From Armatimonadetes bacterium UBA5352 (GTDB lineage: Bacteria; Armatimonadota; Zipacnadia; Zipacnadales; UBA5352), in assembly GCA_002411015.1 (NCBI GenBank), contig DHPY01000037.1:1-33752 (forward strand): a stretch of DNA of 33,752 bases, read 5' to 3'. Shown piece after piece: positions 32,543-33,752 of this stretch. The notes beneath the pieces are model-generated. The model was given only the letters and a program-made list of their open reading frames with translations, did no database searches and was not told the origin of the DNA. The position numbers and the translations under genes are program-made. The stretch's first letter is position 1. Every line of letters begins with the position of its first letter.

Positions 32543-32578
32543 CGAGTAATCATTCCCGAAATGATCGGCGATTACTCG
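32543..32578. other. Inverted repeat overlapping the aminotransferase stop codon
   Basis: Arms CGAGTAATC (32543-32551) and GATTACTCG (32570-32578) are exact 9-bp complements. Nested ATCATT/AATGAT arms offer an alternative fold. The right arm contains the TAA stop of the aminotransferase gene. No T-run follows, so mRNA 3'-end stabilisation or a regulator site upstream of clpC are both possible. Confidence 0.35.
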
Positions 32579-33450
32579 TAAATCGGCGTCCCTTCGGACT
32601 GAGTCAGATCGCGGAACCTACCTAGTAGACGCTTCGTGACCGGTCCAGGTTTCCCTGCGCCGATGATTCTGCCATCTACTTTCACGACGGGCACGAGCTC
32701 TGCCGCCGTGCCGGTCAGGAAGCACTCGTCGGCGGTATAGACGTCCGTGATCGGGAATGCCTTCTCGCAGACCGTGATGCCCGCAGCTTCGGCGCACTCG
32801 ATGACGGCCCCGCGCGTGATGCCGTTGAGTATCCCCGATTCGGCGGGCGGGGTGACGAGCGCCTCATCGCAGACGACGAAGATATTGTCGCCGGTGCACT
32901 CGGAGACCATGCCTGTACGGGTGAGCAGTATCCCTTCCTCTACATCGGCCTGGATGCACTCGATCTTAGCCAGGATGTTGTTGAGATAGTTCAGCGACTT
33001 GATGCCGGGGTCGAGGCTGTCGGCGGAGTTGCGGCGGGTGGAGCAGGTGATGAGCGGGAGCCCGGTCTCGTAGAGCGCAGCCGGGTAGAGCTGAATGTTG
33101 GCGGCGATGATGAAGACTGACGGCTTCGGGCACTTGCGCGGGTCGAGGCCGAGGTCGCCCACGCCGCGGGTTACGACGAGGCGGATGTAGCCGTCGCGCA
33201 CATCATTGGCGCGGCAGCTGCGCACCGTGGCCTCAACGAGCTCCTCGTGGGTCAGCGGGATATCCAGCATGATGGCGCGTGCGGAGCGCTCCAGTCTGCG
33301 GATGTGCTGGTCTAGCCTGAAGACGCGTCCGTTGTATGCGCGAATGCCCTCGAAAACGCCGTCTCCGTAGAGGAGGCCGTGGTCGAAGACGGAGACTTTG
33401 GCCTGATCGCGCTCAAGCATCTGGCCGTCGAGGTAGATCATCTGTGACAT
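32572..33450 (-). CDS. ilvE: Branched-chain-amino-acid aminotransferase (class IV PLP)
   Basis: This 292-aa fold-type IV PLP transaminase carries out the last step of Ile, Leu and Val synthesis or the first step of their breakdown. V-F-D-H-G-L-L-Y-G-D-G-V-F-E-G-I-R at 21-37 is the family opening. The PLP lysine is K151 (G-I-K-S-L-N-Y-L-N-N), and E184 in S-E-C-T-G-D-N-I-F contacts the cofactor ring. The start is the ATG at 33450 with AGGGAG 9 bases upstream. An in-frame ATG at 33543 lies in the leader and would add 31 unrelated residues. D-amino-acid transaminase or aminodeoxychorismate lyase are fold relatives, but the C-T-G-D-N-I-F variant fits IlvE. It has its own promoter at 33557-33585. 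Confidence 0.92.
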   Translation of the reverse strand: MSQMIYLDGQMLERDQAKVSVFDHGLLYGDGVFEGIRAYNGRVFRLDQHIRRLERSARAIMLDIPLTHEELVEATVRSCRANDVRDGYIRLVVTRGVGDLGLDPRKCPKPSVFIIAANIQLYPAALYETGLPLITCSTRRNSADSLDPGIKSLNYLNNILAKIECIQADVEEGILLTRTGMVSECTGDNIFVVCDEALVTPPAESGILNGITRGAVIECAEAAGITVCEKAFPITDVYTADECFLTGTAAELVPVVKVDGRIIGAGKPGPVTKRLLGRFRDLTQSEGTPIYE

Positions 33451-33479
33451 TGTTGGTCGCTCCCTGGAGCTTCTGAGAC

Positions 33480-33505
33480 GTGCGGAGCGGCGGGCCGCCC
33501 CGCAC
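33480..33505 (-). promoter_or_regulatory. Strong hairpin in the ilvE 5' leader
   Basis: A 12-bp near-perfect stem (one G-U pair) joins 33505-33494 to 33491-33480 around a minimal loop, within the roughly 100-base leader between the promoter and the ilvE start. No T-run follows on the minus strand, and I see no branched-chain-rich leader peptide. Classical attenuation is therefore not supported; a stability or translation-control role is possible. Confidence 0.4.
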
Positions 33506-33556
33506 GGGTTTGATTGGTCTTTAGCGCCGAAATCAAGCGACATCGGCTGGCCCTGA

Positions 33557-33585
33557 ATTGTAGCACAGCGTTGCCCCAGCCGCAA
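33557..33585 (-). promoter_or_regulatory. Candidate extended -10 promoter for ilvE
   Basis: On the minus strand, TTGCGG (33585-33580) lies 17 bases from TACAAT (33562-33557), which is preceded by TGC and so forms an extended -10. The -10 matches 5 of 6 consensus bases. It lies just downstream of the terminator at 33622-33665, as expected for the first gene of a new transcription unit. Confidence 0.6.
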
Positions 33586-33621
33586 CTTCGCGACAGGGTC
33601 CGCAGGCACCTATAAGACGAA

Positions 33622-33665
33622 CAAGAAAAAAGGGCGGCTGGCGGCCTCTTCGCCGTCAGCCGCCC
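33622..33665 (-). terminator. Rho-independent terminator of the gene upstream of ilvE
   Basis: A 14-bp stem (one G-U pair) pairs 33652-33665 with 33632-33645 around a 6-base loop. It is followed on the minus strand by TTTTTTCTTGTT. This is a textbook intrinsic terminator for a minus-strand transcript that enters from beyond the right edge, and it isolates ilvE from that gene. Confidence 0.85.
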
Positions 33666-33666
33666 T

Positions 33667-33752
33667 GTTGCCGTCGTTCCTGTCGTTCCTGTCGTTCCTG
33701 TGGTTCCTGTCGTTCCTGTCGTTCCCGTCGTTCCTGTCGTTCCTGTCGCTCC
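33667..33752. repeat. 9-bp tandem repeat, unit GTTCCTGTC, running off the window edge
   Basis: Eight near-identical GTTCCTGTC units run head to tail from 33676 to 33747. They vary only at 33702 (G for C) and 33726 (C for T). A degenerate unit (33667-33675) lies before them and a partial one after. On the minus strand one frame reads as repeated Arg-Gln-Glu and stops with TGA at 33656-33658, inside the terminator stem. The array could therefore be the C-terminal tail of an unseen protein or a non-coding minisatellite. The array continues beyond the window. Confidence 0.85.

Noticed and set aside
33667..33752. CRISPR array
   Set aside because: The units are 9 bp and directly adjacent with no spacers, so this is a simple tandem repeat.

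Overview
The window is a gene-dense, GC-rich bacterial chromosome segment. All 25 protein genes I accept are on the minus strand, so transcription runs from high to low coordinates. No rRNA, tRNA, CRISPR array, insertion sequence or phage gene is visible. The only stretch of about 300 bases without a gene is the right edge (33451-33752). It holds a promoter, a 5'-UTR hairpin, a rho-independent terminator and a 9-bp tandem repeat.

Organism: the order clpC - yacL-type PIN/TRAM gene - ispDF is a shortened form of the Firmicutes arrangement clpC-radA-disA-yacL-ispD-ispF. This, with high GC, many GTG and TTG starts, and large secreted jelly-roll or glycosidase-like proteins, suggests an uncultured Terrabacteria-side lineage. 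Armatimonadota is my leading guess, but this is inference and the phylum is uncertain.

Layout, in transcription order. (1) 33450-27452, housekeeping: a branched-chain aminotransferase, ClpC with an unusual middle domain, a membrane PIN/TRAM protein and bifunctional IspDF. (2) 27342-22882, metabolic or secreted block: a large exported protein with a possible (beta/alpha)8 barrel, an SMP-30 type lactonase and an orphan E1-beta dehydrogenase subunit. (3) 22865-13502, glycan block: a GT2, an acyl carrier protein, two alpha/beta-hydrolases resembling the exosortase-A-associated pair, three GT4 enzymes, a MurJ-family flippase and a fourth GT4. (4) 13505-10667: LipB octanoyltransferase, an unknown 7-TM protein and an O-antigen ligase/polymerase. 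(5) 10664-3741: three exported proteins of 180, 682 and 1415 residues made largely of beta-sandwich modules. (6) 3654-19: a GT39-type membrane glycosyltransferase, a DUF2752 membrane protein and a four-SLBB polysaccharide export protein with its own promoter.

From 22865 to 10122 most genes overlap or lie only a few bases apart (GTGA and ATGA junctions), so they probably form one operon. The most economical reading is a surface-polysaccharide system. GT2 and GT4 enzymes build a lipid-linked unit, the MurJ-like protein flips it, the Wzy/WaaL-like protein polymerises or ligates it, and the SLBB protein exports it. The exported beta-sandwich proteins would be matrix or glycan-binding components. 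The ACP, two hydrolases and perhaps LipB suggest an acyl-modification branch. No exosortase, initiating sugar-phosphate transferase or chain-length (Wzc-type) protein is in the window.
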